Part shown: positions 7,324 through 14,820 of the stretch, piece by piece
How positions within the stretch are numbered: position 1 is the stretch's first letter
Layout: each line of letters opens with the position of its first letter
Origin: a virus
Length of the DNA stretch: 30,166 nt
Reading direction: 5' to 3' (one strand)
IMG/VR virus record: IMGVR_UViG_3300045999_011062
Span: 1-30,166 of that record
The notes under the pieces: generated by a model
What the model was told of the DNA's origin: nothing
What the model saw: the letters and a program-made list of their open reading frames with translations, nothing else
The model's database searches: none
Made by a program: the position numbers and the translations under genes

Positions 7324-7939
7324 GCAGTTGCTCCACTCCGGTGATTTGCAAAGTAACTCTTGGGGTGTGGCCGGCATTGGCAGTTGAATGTGGAACATTG
7401 ATCCAGTCAAAAGTAACACATTCACCTGCAGTCCAACCCTGCCAGGTATAATTACCAAAACTCCAGAAATGTCCGGGTTGCCAGTCAGTCAGCTGTATAA
7501 AATATCTTTTGACTTGTGCAGGATTACTGGGCATCCATTTTTCCAGTTTGTCCATGTGCAGATTCCATACTTGTCCAGGCCACTGAACATGAACACGAGT
7601 CATGACTTGATCTAGATCAAAGCTATCAGCAATTTTTTGTAGTTCTGGTGTGAGATTGTAGTTTAAATTGGTTAATATTGAATCCCGTGCCATGCCTATA
7701 CGGTCTAGATCATATTCTTCTTGATCATACTCCTGCGATTTTCTTTTTAATGGATCATTTTCTCTGCCACGAGTGCGCCAGGTCACAGGATGGCTGGCAT
7801 CTATTGCTATTTGCAATTCTTGTGCCCAGGTGTTGGCAAATTTTCTCACCGGGATCACAGTGTCCCAGCGAGAGTCCATAACTGTGGTATCAAAATGATA
7901 TCGACTGCGTTCACGAGTTACTTCCCAATTTGATTTCAT
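7316..7939 (-). CDS. 2-oxoglutarate/Fe(II)-dependent oxygenase-like protein
   Basis: The protein has 207 residues. The C-terminal half has the double-stranded beta-helix pattern of Asp/Asn beta-hydroxylase-type dioxygenases: H128-x-D130 (WNLHMDK), distal H184 (VPHSTANAG) and R194 (PRVTLQITG) for 2-oxoglutarate. All three iron ligands and the Arg are in the right order and spacing. The N-terminal ~100 residues are helical with no known motif. It is coupled by ATGA to the upstream sulfotransferase-like gene and by an 8-nt overlap to the SGNH gene. The substrate is unknown; hydroxylation of a peptide, nucleotide sugar or lipid is possible. Confidence 0.75.
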   Translation of the reverse strand: MKSNWEVTRERSRYHFDTTVMDSRWDTVIPVRKFANTWAQELQIAIDASHPVTWRTRGRENDPLKRKSQEYDQEEYDLDRIGMARDSILTNLNYNLTPELQKIADSFDLDQVMTRVHVQWPGQVWNLHMDKLEKWMPSNPAQVKRYFIQLTDWQPGHFWSFGNYTWQGWTAGECVTFDWINVPHSTANAGHTPRVTLQITGVEQLHA

Positions 7940-8556
7940 ATTACTGTTACCCGAATGTCTGAGGCCGCATAGTCCTGACGGTATTCTGCGGACGGATCCG
8001 CAAGTCCCAACAGTCTACTGAGTTGTAGATTTGTTTCTACCACTGTGGACGGCCATTCTCTAGCGCCGCGTCTATTGCCTTCATTTTCTCTGCGTATGCA
8101 CTGTGCCATTTGACGCAGATCCTTGTAATAATCCCTATAGGCAGGATAGGAGATGTTGAATTCACCGCATTTGACCCACCATCCCAGGCAAGCATCATCT
8201 GAGCGATCAATCAACACAATGGGACAGTCAGGCCAAGTGCGTTTGATATAATCCAAGTGATAGCCAAATACATGGCTTTTGATTATGCGAACTCCTGTGC
8301 CCGAAAATGGTCGATCAAATTCAGCTTCGTTTTGTTCTCGGCTATACTGATCTAAACGCTCGAACCAATTACCGAATTCCATAGCCGGTCCCCAGTAAAC
8401 ACCCATGTGCATGAGTTGCATTTCCCCTGACGCATCATGATAGTATTCACGATGCGGGGCAGCATCAGATGAATCAACGCTGGGAGAATAATAAATGTTT
8501 TTTACAACTGAGCTCCATTTAGAGCCTGGTGCGCCTGATACAAAGATATATTTCAT
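7936..8556 (-). CDS. Second sulfotransferase-like protein
   Basis: I take ATG 8556 (206 residues), two nt beyond the stop of the upstream gene; the longer frame overlaps the TctC gene. The N-terminus MKYIFVSGAPGSKWSSVVKN forms a PSB-like loop. The stretch KSHVFGYHLDYIKRTWPDCP followed by IVLIDRSDDACLGWW resembles the sulfotransferase 3'-phosphate-binding strand and helix. Related phage proteins are usually annotated as sulfotransferase-like. Together with the protein at 5403-6545 and the APS-kinase-like domain it suggests a sulfation module. A purely structural P-loop relative cannot be excluded. Confidence 0.55.
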   Translation of the reverse strand: MKYIFVSGAPGSKWSSVVKNIYYSPSVDSSDAAPHREYYHDASGEMQLMHMGVYWGPAMEFGNWFERLDQYSREQNEAEFDRPFSGTGVRIIKSHVFGYHLDYIKRTWPDCPIVLIDRSDDACLGWWVKCGEFNISYPAYRDYYKDLRQMAQCIRRENEGNRRGAREWPSTVVETNLQLSRLLGLADPSAEYRQDYAASDIRVTVI

Positions 8557-8557
8557 T

Positions 8558-9526
8558 TTATTTGTTGGGTGTAATTCTACGAGCAATGGGTTGCCAGGTC
8601 TGTTGTAATCGTGCCATGGCAGCTCGAACTCCTGCAGCACTGTGCTCTTCGGGAGTGATATACATCATGTTTTCACGGAATCGAATACCTGCTTCGGCTG
8701 AACGAATTGCAGGCACAAATTGATCATGATACCATGTCTGTATTTCCTGTGGTGTGCCCGGGGGTAGCACAATGTTCCAGCAGCCATGAATACTTAGTCC
8801 TGGCGCTGCCTTGCTCATTAAAGGCACATGCTCAAGACCGGGCAGGCTACGTGTGTCTGCAATGCCGATGAATTTGAGTTTGCCGGCTTGCACATGCGGA
8901 TAGCCCACTGCTACGGGTGTAACACCAAACTCAACATGTCCGCCCATGACATCCAGTAAAGCCTGTGCAGGACCTTTATACATCACTGTTTCCAGTCTGT
9001 CGCCTCCGGGCACACGCAGTTTGTCCACCAGATATTCCACTGCCAGTTTATGGCCGCCGCCACCAATGGCCACTGTGAGTGGGCGCTCTTTGGCGCGAAT
9101 CGCAGCCACAAACTCTTCGGGTGTGTTTATCCGTGAATTGGGATGAGCCCAAAATGCCAAGGGTGATCTGGCAATATTGGCCACAGGTTCCAGATCCATG
9201 GGATTGTAGCGTATCATGTCGCGATACCAAATTTCCGGTGTGACCCAATTTGACTGGCAGGCTGGCACCGAAATAGTGTGTCCATCTCGGGGCACTGTGA
9301 CAAAGTGATTGATGGCAATGTTGCCGTCTGCGCCGGGACGATATTCGGGCACAAACTTTGCGCCGGTCTTTTTCTCCACAATGTCGGCCACAATACGAAA
9401 TGAAATTTCATTTCCTGCACCGGGGCCATTGGGAAATACCACAGTGACTGGTTTGGTGGGCTGCCATGCTGCTGCAATAGCAGGAAGTGTGACAGCAAAG
9501 ACAGCTAATAATTTTTTGATGTTCAT
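8558..9526 (-). CDS. Tripartite tricarboxylate transporter substrate-binding protein (Bug/TctC family)
   Basis: The 322-residue length is typical of the family. A Sec signal peptide (MNIKKLLAVFAVTLPAIAAA) is followed by WQPTKPVTVVFPNGPGAGNE, the family's first strand and ligand loop, then YRPGADGNIAINHF. Such periplasmic proteins bind carboxylates or other small acids for TctAB transporters, or act in signalling. No TctA or TctB membrane gene is in the window, so the phage protein would have to use host components. AAGGGA upstream is a plausible RBS. It heads the coupled run with the sulfotransferase-like, oxygenase and SGNH genes. It is probably acquired from a host; this family is greatly expanded in Betaproteobacteria. 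Confidence 0.9.
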   Translation of the reverse strand: MNIKKLLAVFAVTLPAIAAAWQPTKPVTVVFPNGPGAGNEISFRIVADIVEKKTGAKFVPEYRPGADGNIAINHFVTVPRDGHTISVPACQSNWVTPEIWYRDMIRYNPMDLEPVANIARSPLAFWAHPNSRINTPEEFVAAIRAKERPLTVAIGGGGHKLAVEYLVDKLRVPGGDRLETVMYKGPAQALLDVMGGHVEFGVTPVAVGYPHVQAGKLKFIGIADTRSLPGLEHVPLMSKAAPGLSIHGCWNIVLPPGTPQEIQTWYHDQFVPAIRSAEAGIRFRENMMYITPEEHSAAGVRAAMARLQQTWQPIARRITPNK

Positions 9527-9575
9527 ATAGTCCCTTAAATATTGTAAATTTTCATCAGAGCCATTGTAAAATATT

Positions 9576-9605
9576 TTGACTCAGTGTAAAATTCTACTGT
9601 ATATA
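9576..9605 (+). promoter_or_regulatory. Sigma70-like promoter for the methyltransferase gene
   Basis: TTGACT (9576-9581), an 18-bp spacer and TATATA (9600-9605). The ATG at 9617 is 11 nt beyond the -10, and the short leader has no Shine-Dalgarno sequence. Confidence 0.5.
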
Positions 9606-9616
9606 TCAAAATTTTT

Positions 9617-10336
9617 ATGAATACCAAAATTTTTTCTCTCTTAACAAAAAATTTGCAGACTGCCTTTAATTTACCCAAGTATGCAAATATCACCATAGGC
9701 GCTGAAACTGTGGTGGATCAATTGCCCTGGACCCCAGCACGTTACCGCAAGTTTAAAGATGCTGTGAATGCCGAACTCAGCTTGCCCTGCGATTATGTGG
9801 GCACACTAAAGGACATCACGCACGATCTCAGTGAACGTTATATTCACAGATTTTTTGCTGAAATCTGGAAACCCAGGACCAATGACTATGATTACACGGG
9901 TTGGGAATTGGCCAACGAAGTCAATCAACTAAATCCACGCAGTGTGCTAGACGTAGGCTGTGGGTATCATCCGTTCAAGGGACGTATCAACAACATCGTG
10001 GGCATTGATCCCTACAACAACTGTGCTGACTACATGGTTGATATTCTGGACTATGTGGGTTCACACGACGTGATCATTGCACTGGGATCAATCAATTTTA
10101 ACAGCAGAGATGAAATTCAATCACGTTTTTCTAAATGTGTCAGTATACTAGAGCCAGGTGGGCGATTTTATCTAAGAGCCAATCCTGGAATTGCTCATAA
10201 AACTGGGCCGTATGTTGATATTTTTCCATGGAGTTTTGCTGTGGTAAAAGAATTTGAACAAAAATACAATTTAAAGTTAGAAACCTTTAAGCAAGATGCC
10301 AATGATAGACTGTATTTTGTTTACACTAAATTATAA
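9617..10336 (+). CDS. Class I SAM-dependent methyltransferase
   Basis: This 239-residue protein has a Rossmann methyltransferase core: motif I VLDVGCGYHPF (about residues 115-125), the acidic NIVGIDPYNN strand, HDVIIALGSINF as motif IV, and EPGGRFYLRANPG as the post-motif strand. The N-terminal ~95 residues are a separate helical part. Substrate class cannot be told; small molecules or sugars fit as well as protein. It stands alone on the + strand and overlaps the convergent SGNH gene by 16 bp. There is no clear RBS, so initiation may be leaderless from the sigma70-like promoter. Confidence 0.8.
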   Translation: MNTKIFSLLTKNLQTAFNLPKYANITIGAETVVDQLPWTPARYRKFKDAVNAELSLPCDYVGTLKDITHDLSERYIHRFFAEIWKPRTNDYDYTGWELANEVNQLNPRSVLDVGCGYHPFKGRINNIVGIDPYNNCADYMVDILDYVGSHDVIIALGSINFNSRDEIQSRFSKCVSILEPGGRFYLRANPGIAHKTGPYVDIFPWSFAVVKEFEQKYNLKLETFKQDANDRLYFVYTKL

Positions 10337-10980
10337 CTGTCAATTAATTCAAATGCTGCTCGATGAGCAGCTTCCAGTGGATGCATGGTAGCGCTGATTT
10401 CAAACCCTTGCTGCTTGCTCCAATCCAGTAGATTTTTGTTGTCAAATCTGGTCATGTGAGGCAGGCAATAACCCTGCAGATCGCATATTGCTGGTGTTGT
10501 GTTCCAGCGATCGTCGAACATTAAATCATCCATGTATGTCATAATGAATCGGTGTCCGCGTTGTTTCAATGAATCAATTGCTACTCGTACATTTAATAAT
10601 GTAGTGAGTTTGTCTCGCATTTCACTGTGTATGTCGCGATAATAAATTTCGGCCTTGGCATTGGTGTCTATGGGCATTATGGTATGCCAGGGACTACCAA
10701 ACCATTTATTATGTGTATTGGTATAGCTGAATCTATCAATCCAACTCCACCCAATCACATACACAGCTGGTTCAGTATCACAAAGTTGGCTTAATAAGCG
10801 TTCAGCAATTTCTAAATTGCCTGCACCGGGGCGAGCGTAACATGTATAGTCCCAGCCGTGGCGTTGTGCCAGCAGTGCTGGCCATGTAAAATTGCTGGCT
10901 GTGGCTTTTGGTGCTAGTCGACTATCATCGTGTAAATCAGTGCCAAAGATGAAACTGCACCCAAAACTCTTTAATTTCAT
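10321..10980 (-). CDS. SGNH-hydrolase-like protein (degenerate catalytic set)
   Basis: The protein has 219 residues. GCSFIFGTDL (S9) matches SGNH block I with GCS in place of GDS, as in many phage relatives. ARPGAGNLEIAE (G54, N55) matches block II, and YVIGWSWIDRFSY block III. The terminal TMHPLEAAHRAA supplies the His, but the usual Asp three residues before it is absent. It may still be active with a Ser-His dyad or act as a binding protein. TATAAGTA about 8 nt upstream of the ATG is a possible variant late box. It is one of three SGNH-type genes within 7 kb, too different from one another to be recent duplicates. Confidence 0.6.
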   Translation of the reverse strand: MKLKSFGCSFIFGTDLHDDSRLAPKATASNFTWPALLAQRHGWDYTCYARPGAGNLEIAERLLSQLCDTEPAVYVIGWSWIDRFSYTNTHNKWFGSPWHTIMPIDTNAKAEIYYRDIHSEMRDKLTTLLNVRVAIDSLKQRGHRFIMTYMDDLMFDDRWNTTPAICDLQGYCLPHMTRFDNKNLLDWSKQQGFEISATMHPLEAAHRAAFELIDSYNLV

Positions 10981-11001
10981 AACGAAATTACTTATAGAGT
11001 T

Positions 11002-11448
11002 TTAGTAGCCGTTTTTAAATAACCAGGCGCCTTTGTTGAAACTGGGTGACCATGAAGCAGCATCTCTGCCACCTTTTCGCTGACTCCACTCATAGCCTGC
11101 ACGATGCCCCGAACAGTCTTTGGTGCATTGGCTACCACGGAATGATAATTCATTTAACTGATCTTTGATCCAGTCATCGGGACTAACCCCGTGCTTGGAT
11201 AAGAATTTATCATGCAGCTCTTGGGGAGTGAGTTTATACTTACGTGCAAGAGTCTGCATCATGTGATCAATGGCATCGTAGCTGTGAGGTTCTACTAGAT
11301 CTTTCTCCAGGTCGTCTACTGCATCTTCGTTATGCTTTTTGCGGCCAGCGCAATGGGCACGTTGACTGAATCCCCGGGGATTAGAGCAGTTTATAGAGCG
11401 TTTGTATTTTGCGCTCCATTTTTCAGTTATGAATTCAGTGGCTCTCAT
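11002..11448 (-). CDS. Conserved phage protein with Cys/His motifs
   Basis: The protein has 148 residues. It begins MRATEFITE, an N-terminus I recall as recurring in large marine phage proteins. Two Cys-containing blocks stand out: INCSNPRGFSQRAHCAGRKK near the start and QCTKDCSGHRAGYEWSQRKG near the end. They flank an acidic helical middle (about residues 45-95). The Cys/His spacing could bind metal but matches no zinc finger I know. The C-terminal block resembles a short module repeated in several phage proteins. Function unknown. Confidence 0.65.
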   Translation of the reverse strand: MRATEFITEKWSAKYKRSINCSNPRGFSQRAHCAGRKKHNEDAVDDLEKDLVEPHSYDAIDHMMQTLARKYKLTPQELHDKFLSKHGVSPDDWIKDQLNELSFRGSQCTKDCSGHRAGYEWSQRKGGRDAASWSPSFNKGAWLFKNGY

Positions 11449-11545
11449 TTCGTGTAAGTTCTCTTAATTTGGTCAAGGCAGCTCTCAGCGTAACAGCCAT
11501 GATAACATAAGGAGTGTCGCCTACTACAAAATGATATTCGCGCAT
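11435..11545 (-). CDS. 36-residue conserved-looking small ORF
   Basis: MREYHFVVGDTPYVIMAVTL, then a basic amphipathic helix ending RNESH. Its ATG directly follows the TAA of the upstream gene with no spacer, and its stop lies 14 bp inside the next gene, so it fills the only gap in this operon exactly. The packing and the natural-looking beta-then-helix pattern argue that it is translated. Family unknown. Confidence 0.5.
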   Translation of the reverse strand: MREYHFVVGDTPYVIMAVTLRAALTKLRELTRNESH

Positions 11546-12115
11546 TTAGATAATTCCAGCGGCGCTTTGTATGGCCTTGATAGCATTGTCGCGCTCGTAG
11601 ATTTGTTTGGTGGGTAAGCCAGCAGCCACACGCATTTCGTTCATTTCACTTTCAAACTTTTTGCGATATTCTTTGGGACTCAGTGGAACCACACTGTCAA
11701 ATGTATCACGACTGAACGGATATTCTTGATCATTGTAGTGCATGGTCCAGTCATCTTTGGTGAATTCAGTCAGGGTAGCAAGATCATCCAACAGCATTTC
11801 CACATTGCCACCAGCTGTGCTTCTGCGACGCATTTCCACATACACCAGATAACGATTGGGTTTGATTTCACCTGGGCTCTTGTCAGCGTCCAACACAAAG
11901 TCGTAGCCCTTTTCAAACCAGGCCATGAGATCTTTGGCAGCTTGATTGTCACGCACAAAAAAGCTCAAAGTAATGACGTCGTCATCGTCGCCCATTTTGC
12001 TTGAAAATTCGTCCACGTGAATTGTGGGCTTCATCAAGCCGTCTAGATCTTTGTATTCCAGGCTTTCAAATAGCGGGAAAGGCAGGAGGCTGGGATTGTT
12101 GCTGTTGTTGCTCAT
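11546..12115 (-). CDS. Conserved hypothetical phage protein
   Basis: This 189-residue acidic protein contains PLFESLEYKDLDGLMKPTIH and VITLSFFVRDNQAAKDLMAW near the N-terminus, then YLVYVEMRRRS, a beta-rich core and a helical C-terminus. I kept ATG 12115, although it overlaps the upstream gene by 50 bp, because PLFESLEYKDL looks like part of the fold; ATG 12034 is the alternative. I recall similar proteins in T4-like marine phages without assigned function. It is in an operon with 12066-12644. Confidence 0.65.
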   Translation of the reverse strand: MSNNSNNPSLLPFPLFESLEYKDLDGLMKPTIHVDEFSSKMGDDDDVITLSFFVRDNQAAKDLMAWFEKGYDFVLDADKSPGEIKPNRYLVYVEMRRRSTAGGNVEMLLDDLATLTEFTKDDWTMHYNDQEYPFSRDTFDSVVPLSPKEYRKKFESEMNEMRVAAGLPTKQIYERDNAIKAIQSAAGII

Positions 12116-12644
12116 CTTGCTTGAACTCTTCTTTGTCTAGGTCTTGTTCGTAGGCGTCATCTAGATCGGCCAGGTCAATATCTTGATCTTCCAATTCAAT
12201 GCTGCCTGTGCGAATATCACTCATCAATGCCTTGGGCATGACAATTTCCACTAGCCACACAGGTTTTTCAATGATGCGTGCTGTGTGTGTTCCGGGTGCA
12301 TAGTCCGACGGATCGTTGATCTTGACAGGGATTTTCATCTTTACTTTTTTGTAAAGCACATCGCAATCAAATGGCAGCAGTCGGCGTCCGCCTCTGGGAT
12401 CGGGCATGAGATTTTCAGGCCACATAAATGTGCAGCTGACTTTGTATTTGCCAACATCAGGACCGGCAACTAGCTCACCAATTTCCCAGTTACGAAATGC
12501 ATACAAATCAAGTTCGTCTAGCACACGCTCAAAATCCAGCAGGGTCAGCAAGCTGCCTTCGCTGAGATAAATCCCTTGAATGTTTTTGGCCACCTGCCAG
12601 TAATCGGCGTGGTCTTTGAATAAATCTGCGTCTCTGAGTCCCAT
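12066..12644 (-). CDS. Conserved hypothetical phage protein with acidic, Gln-rich tail
   Basis: The protein has 192 residues: a globular N-terminal part (about 1-145) with MGLRDADLFKDHADYWQVAK and a beta-rich middle (YKVSCTFMWPENLMPDPRGG, then KKVKMKIPVKI). A strongly acidic and then poly-Gln tail (about 150-192) encodes the overlap with the next gene. It has no Shine-Dalgarno. Its ATG is five nt from a TAAATA box, one of the exact leaderless-type spacings. It overlaps its downstream partner by 50 bp. Function unknown. Confidence 0.65.
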   Translation of the reverse strand: MGLRDADLFKDHADYWQVAKNIQGIYLSEGSLLTLLDFERVLDELDLYAFRNWEIGELVAGPDVGKYKVSCTFMWPENLMPDPRGGRRLLPFDCDVLYKKVKMKIPVKINDPSDYAPGTHTARIIEKPVWLVEIVMPKALMSDIRTGSIELEDQDIDLADLDDAYEQDLDKEEFKQDEQQQQQSQPPAFPAI

Positions 12645-12649
12645 GAAAG

Positions 12650-12655
12650 TATTTA
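12650..12655 (-). promoter_or_regulatory. TAAATA box, 5 nt from the start at 12644
   Basis: The minus strand reads TTAACTAAATACTTTC directly before the ATG. There is no Shine-Dalgarno in the gap. A T4-like start site would fall on the A of the ATG. Confidence 0.5.
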
Positions 12656-12662
12656 GTTAAAA

Positions 12663-13349
12663 TTATATTCTGGCCCGAACTTGGGGAATCAGAACCTGTG
12701 CCCAAGCATCATGTGCATCTTGCCCAAAATGCCATCGATTGTCTCTAACGAATCCTTGTTGCTGACTGTGATGACTGAATCCTGTTTCTTGATAAGGATC
12801 GTGTGCCCATGTCCCGGGCAACCAGGGCAATTTACTATCAACGCCTCGGTCCAGCTCTTCTTGTTGAAAAAATGGATATTCACAGCCCAAAAAGAATAAA
12901 AATTTGTAGCCTAAATTGTGCAGCAATGTGTGAAATGTATAAATGGCATGCTCTTGCTCCTTGGCACAGCGCCATATTTCTTGTTCAGCAGTTCGATCAA
13001 CAAAATGACGCTGAAAATATTCATTGTTTTCTTTCCAACGTGGTTGAATAAAATCAGGAATGTTGTATCCAGGATCTCCGACAATTTTATGCCATTGATC
13101 ATTGTAATACCATTCGGTTCTTTCCCAGCTGGACCATCCGATCAAAATAAAAGTATCTTGAGGGTCCAGGTCAGGCAATGCTTCTATAGTGGTTCTAATA
13201 ATGCGTTGATTGCTGCCACCAGGTTCGGCTATATTTGTGTAGCCAAACTCAAAGTAACGGGACACTTGATAGGCAAACGTATTGGATATGTTGTTGGGAG
13301 AATATGATCCTGCTGTGTGACTATCGCCGTTGACCCATAAATGTTTCAT
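12663..13349 (-). CDS. SGNH-hydrolase-like protein
   Basis: The protein has 228 residues. HLWVNGDSHTAG (block I, S10), EPGGSNQRII (block II, G45, N47), FILIGWSSWERTEW (block III) and DNRWHFGQDAHDAW near the C-terminus (candidate His) match the SGNH pattern. The layout resembles the protein at 10321-10980 more than the canonical one at 6499-7323. It has no signal peptide. The start is four nt from a TAAATA box with no Shine-Dalgarno. The substrate is unknown; deacylation of glycans is typical of the family. Confidence 0.65.
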   Translation of the reverse strand: MKHLWVNGDSHTAGSYSPNNISNTFAYQVSRYFEFGYTNIAEPGGSNQRIIRTTIEALPDLDPQDTFILIGWSSWERTEWYYNDQWHKIVGDPGYNIPDFIQPRWKENNEYFQRHFVDRTAEQEIWRCAKEQEHAIYTFHTLLHNLGYKFLFFLGCEYPFFQQEELDRGVDSKLPWLPGTWAHDPYQETGFSHHSQQQGFVRDNRWHFGQDAHDAWAQVLIPQVRARI

Positions 13350-13353
13350 GAAC

Positions 13354-13359
13354 TATTTA
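13354..13359 (-). promoter_or_regulatory. TAAATA box, 4 nt from the start at 13349
   Basis: The minus strand reads GTGTAAATAGTTC directly before the ATG, with no Shine-Dalgarno. It belongs to the close-spaced group of boxes. Confidence 0.45.
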
Positions 13360-13427
13360 CACAGCCTAATACTTAGTCTCTTAGAAATCAATATTCAACA
13401 CGCACAGAATCGAATCGACAAAGTATC

Positions 13428-13433
13428 TAAATA
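13428..13433 (+). promoter_or_regulatory. TAAATA box upstream of the phoH leader ORF
   Basis: TATCTAAATACTC runs directly into an ATG at 13437, three nt after the box, and lies 47 nt upstream of the phoH TTG. It is divergent from the box at 13354-13359. Confidence 0.45.
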
Positions 13434-13436
13434 CTC

Positions 13437-13484
13437 ATGACAGATGGCAACTGTCGTTCTACAAGAAATGGAGCATTAACTTGA
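13437..13484 (+). CDS. 15-residue leader ORF overlapping the phoH start
   Basis: Translates as MTDGNCRSTRNGALT. Its TGA (13482-13484) overlaps the phoH TTG (13481-13483). The ATG is three nt from a TAAATA box and could be initiated without a leader. The phoH Shine-Dalgarno GGAG (13470-13473) lies inside it, so ribosomes finishing the leader would be placed to restart at phoH. Translation is inferred, not shown. Confidence 0.35.
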   Translation: MTDGNCRSTRNGALT

Positions 13485-14230
13485 GTAGAAACCGCGCTTT
13501 AAAAGCACAACAGCAACAACAACAAAATCGCCGTATGCCAGTAGAGTTAGACAACGTTCTCCAATTCCAAACACGCAAGGTGTCTTCAAGACCCGTTGAC
13601 CTGATCCCGCGCACCCGCAATCAGGAAAGTTTGGTATTGGCTCTGCAGGATGCAGCACAACACATAGTTGTCACAGTGGGACCAGCTGGCACAGGTAAAA
13701 CTTATCTGGCCATGCAGGCTGCTGTCAAAGCACTCAAAGAAGGAGTAACAGACCGCATTGTTATGACACGCCCTGCGGTGGGCGTAGAAGACGAGAAGCA
13801 CGGCTTCTTGCCTGGCAACTTGGTTGCCAAAATGGAGCCCTGGACTCGACCCTTGCTAGACGTTTTACGGGAATATTATCGCCCCCAAGAGATTGCAGCA
13901 ATGATCGACGATCAGGTAATAGAGATTGCACCTCTAGCATTCATGCGCGGTCGAACATTTAAAAACGCATGGGTGATTGCTGACGAAATGCAAAATGCCA
14001 CGCCAGCACAGTGCAAAATGTTAATGACTAGAATTGGATCAAACAGCAAGATCATCATCACCGGAGACGTAGAGCAAGCCGATCGCCAGCAAGGCGAAAA
14101 TGGCTTGATGGACCTCTGCGAAAGGTTGAAGAAAGGAGGTGTTGAAGGTATTGCTGTGTGTGAATTGGACAATCGAGATGTCCAACGTCACCGGATCATT
14201 GGATCCGTGTTGCGTCTTTACGCAAGCTGA
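13481..14230 (+). CDS. phoH: PhoH-family ATPase
   Basis: This 249-residue protein has Walker A GPAGTGKT (about residues 67-74), the PhoH signature MTRPAVGVEDEKHGFLPGNL, Walker B WVIADEMQNATPAQ and sensor IIITGDVEQADRQ. Length and motifs match phage-type PhoH, which lacks extra domains. Biochemical role is unsettled; an RNA-related ATPase or helicase role has been suggested for the family. TTG 13481 is chosen because GGAG lies seven nt upstream and the N-terminal RNRALKAQQ plus poly-Gln is typical; ATG 13535 is the alternative. It overlaps the convergent HAD gene by 13 bp. Confidence 0.93.
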   Translation: MSRNRALKAQQQQQQNRRMPVELDNVLQFQTRKVSSRPVDLIPRTRNQESLVLALQDAAQHIVVTVGPAGTGKTYLAMQAAVKALKEGVTDRIVMTRPAVGVEDEKHGFLPGNLVAKMEPWTRPLLDVLREYYRPQEIAAMIDDQVIEIAPLAFMRGRTFKNAWVIADEMQNATPAQCKMLMTRIGSNSKIIITGDVEQADRQQGENGLMDLCERLKKGGVEGIAVCELDNRDVQRHRIIGSVLRLYAS

Positions 14231-14820
14231 CCGGTAATCAGTGTGTAAGTCTCTCGCCAATTCTTAACCACTGGATACGGGCACTCATGATTCATGTTGT
14301 GCCCGTGTTCCATTAATACGCTGCGCAAACCCATGACATGTCCCACATCGGCGTTTTCGGGTTTGTCTTCCACCCACCAGCAGCCGGAATCTTGATATTC
14401 CTCCAAGGCTTCATTTTTGTCTGCTCCGGTGTCCAAGCAAACAATGCGTTCGAAAGCAGTATCACCAAACAGTTTTCGCAGATTCATTTCGCGCAGACGC
14501 TGTGCATTGATGTCTTGGCTAAGGCTGGTGATACAGTGAAACACATAGCCGTGTTCTTCGTGCAGGCGTTTGACATAATACATGGCATCACGCAAGGGCG
14601 GCAAAAAGCCAATGGCAGCCGATTCGTTGAACAGTTTGATCAGCTTTTTGCCCTGCTCTCGTCCAATACCGTAACGCACACCAATGTCGTATTCAAGCTC
14701 TGCACCGGGCTGACGTTCGTGTCCATGCTGTTCCATCCAGATAGCAAAGGCATACTCCCAGTTACAGAGCACGCCATCGCAATCAACTAGGATCACTTGG
14801 TTGGGGTTGTGTTTCTTCAT
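14218..14820 (-). CDS. HAD-superfamily phosphatase, possible 5' nucleotidase
   Basis: This 200-residue protein has HAD motif I VDCDGVLCNW (nucleophile Asp and acid/base Asp), motif II Ser/Thr in FHCITSLSQD, a cap-type helical insertion between, a likely motif III Lys near TGADKNEAL, and motif IV WWVEDKPENA. It resembles 5'(3')-deoxyribonucleotidase-like HAD proteins common in phages, which could recycle nucleotides during replication; substrate is not determinable. It overlaps the upstream 101-residue gene by 38 bp and is the last gene of the replication-linked operon. Confidence 0.75.
   Translation of the reverse strand: MKKHNPNQVILVDCDGVLCNWEYAFAIWMEQHGHERQPGAELEYDIGVRYGIGREQGKKLIKLFNESAAIGFLPPLRDAMYYVKRLHEEHGYVFHCITSLSQDINAQRLREMNLRKLFGDTAFERIVCLDTGADKNEALEEYQDSGCWWVEDKPENADVGHVMGLRSVLMEHGHNMNHECPYPVVKNWRETYTLITGQLA

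Noticed and set aside
9536-9541. TAAATA on the + strand upstream of the methyltransferase gene.
   Set aside because: It is 75 nt from the start, outside both spacing classes, and a better sigma70-like promoter lies between.
13476-13658. Minus-strand frame overlapping the start of phoH.
   Set aside because: It is antisense to a strongly conserved protein, with no RBS or family resemblance.
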